Part shown: piece after piece, positions 5,661 to 5,858 of the stretch | Numbering within the stretch: position 1 is the first letter of the stretch | Layout of the letters: every line of letters starts with the position of its first letter | Source: Actinomycetes bacterium | GTDB lineage: Bacteria; Actinomycetota; Acidimicrobiia; Acidimicrobiales; RAAP-2 | Direction: 5' to 3' | Length of the DNA: 5,858 nucleotides | NCBI GenBank assembly: GCA_021807965.1 | Contig: JAKBCI010000121.1 | Location: 1 to 5,858, forward strand | Made by a program: the position numbers and the translations under genes | Notes under the pieces: generated by a model | What the model was told of the DNA's origin: nothing | The model's database searches: none | Seen by the model: only the letters and a program-made list of their open reading frames with translations

Positions 5661-5858
5661 CTACTGCGTGATCACGCGCACCGCGTTGGATACGCCCGAT
5701 GCTCCACCGACGCTCACCGCACGAACGCGCACGATGTAGGCGTGGTGACGGGCCAGCCCGCGAATCACGAACACCAGTCGGCCCTTGATGGGCTGCACCG
5801 TCCAGCGCCCGCTGATCAGGTACTGGTAGTAGGCGACGGGCGCACCGTTGGTTTGGGC
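5661..5858 (-). CDS. Fibronectin-III-like domain protein, C-terminal fragment
   Basis: Sixty-five codons plus TAG (complement of 5661-5663); the gene continues past the right edge, so no start is visible. The frame reads AYYQYLISGRW, then IKGRLVFVIRGLARHHAYIV, then VRAVSVGGASGVSNAVRVIT. This is the classic end of a fibronectin-III module: a strand with the Y-x-Y pattern, 'I-x-G-L-x-x-x-x-x-Y-x-V-x-V-R-A-V' and 'G-x-S-x-x-S-N-x-V-x-V'. Such modules act as spacers or binding domains in exported actinobacterial enzymes and adhesins; what they are joined to here is unseen. It ends directly at the domain with no basic Cys tail like its neighbour. A strong terminator follows 7 nt later. Confidence 0.8.
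   Translation of the reverse strand, partial: AQTNGAPVAYYQYLISGRWTVQPIKGRLVFVIRGLARHHAYIVRVRAVSVGGASGVSNAVRVITQ

Overview
The window reads as a stretch of high-GC chromosome from an actinobacterium. The evidence is uniformly high GC with strong third-position G/C in the real genes, GTG starts, a probable F420-dependent LLM-family oxidoreductase end, and several Sec-exported beta-rich proteins. The C-terminal tail of one of these (TITC, then PRCP and a basic end) is a type I associate with Acidimicrobiia-like lineages. The class-level placement is inference only.

Layout. Positions 1-308 (+) hold the 3' end of an LLM-class oxidoreductase gene, coupled by a GTGA overlap to a small SRPBCC-fold protein (305-733, +). 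That gene converges on a small multi-pass membrane protein gene (730-1176, -), and the two share the palindrome CTAG for both stop codons. A divergent promoter region of about 145 bp follows. Then comes a large secreted protein (1321-3027, +). It combines an EXORDIUM/phosphate-induced-like N-terminal domain, carrying HELEE, GWY and EVADLC motifs, with three degenerate beta-sandwich repeats.

Positions 3028-3832 hold no gene I can support. This stretch contains scattered short inverted repeats and no convincing coding signal. A secreted NHL-type beta-propeller protein (3833-5227, -) follows, with a fibronectin-III-like domain and a short cysteine-containing basic tail. It has a clear Shine-Dalgarno sequence and a plausible -10 box. 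About 350 bp of gene-free DNA come next, then a strong 15-bp-stem terminator (5619-5653) belonging to a further minus-strand gene. Only that gene's last 65 codons, a fibronectin-III-like end, lie in the window (5661-5858).

How they fit together. The left part (LLM oxidoreductase, SRPBCC protein) looks like ordinary metabolic or housekeeping content in one transcription unit. The right part is a neighbourhood of exported, repeat-built surface or extracellular proteins on both strands, which are separate transcription units rather than one operon. I see no CRISPR array, transposase, phage gene, tRNA or rRNA. I did not find a clear multi-gene novel system. The best leads are the secreted HExxE protein, its possible 8-codon leaderless leader ORF, and the unexplained 805-bp gap.
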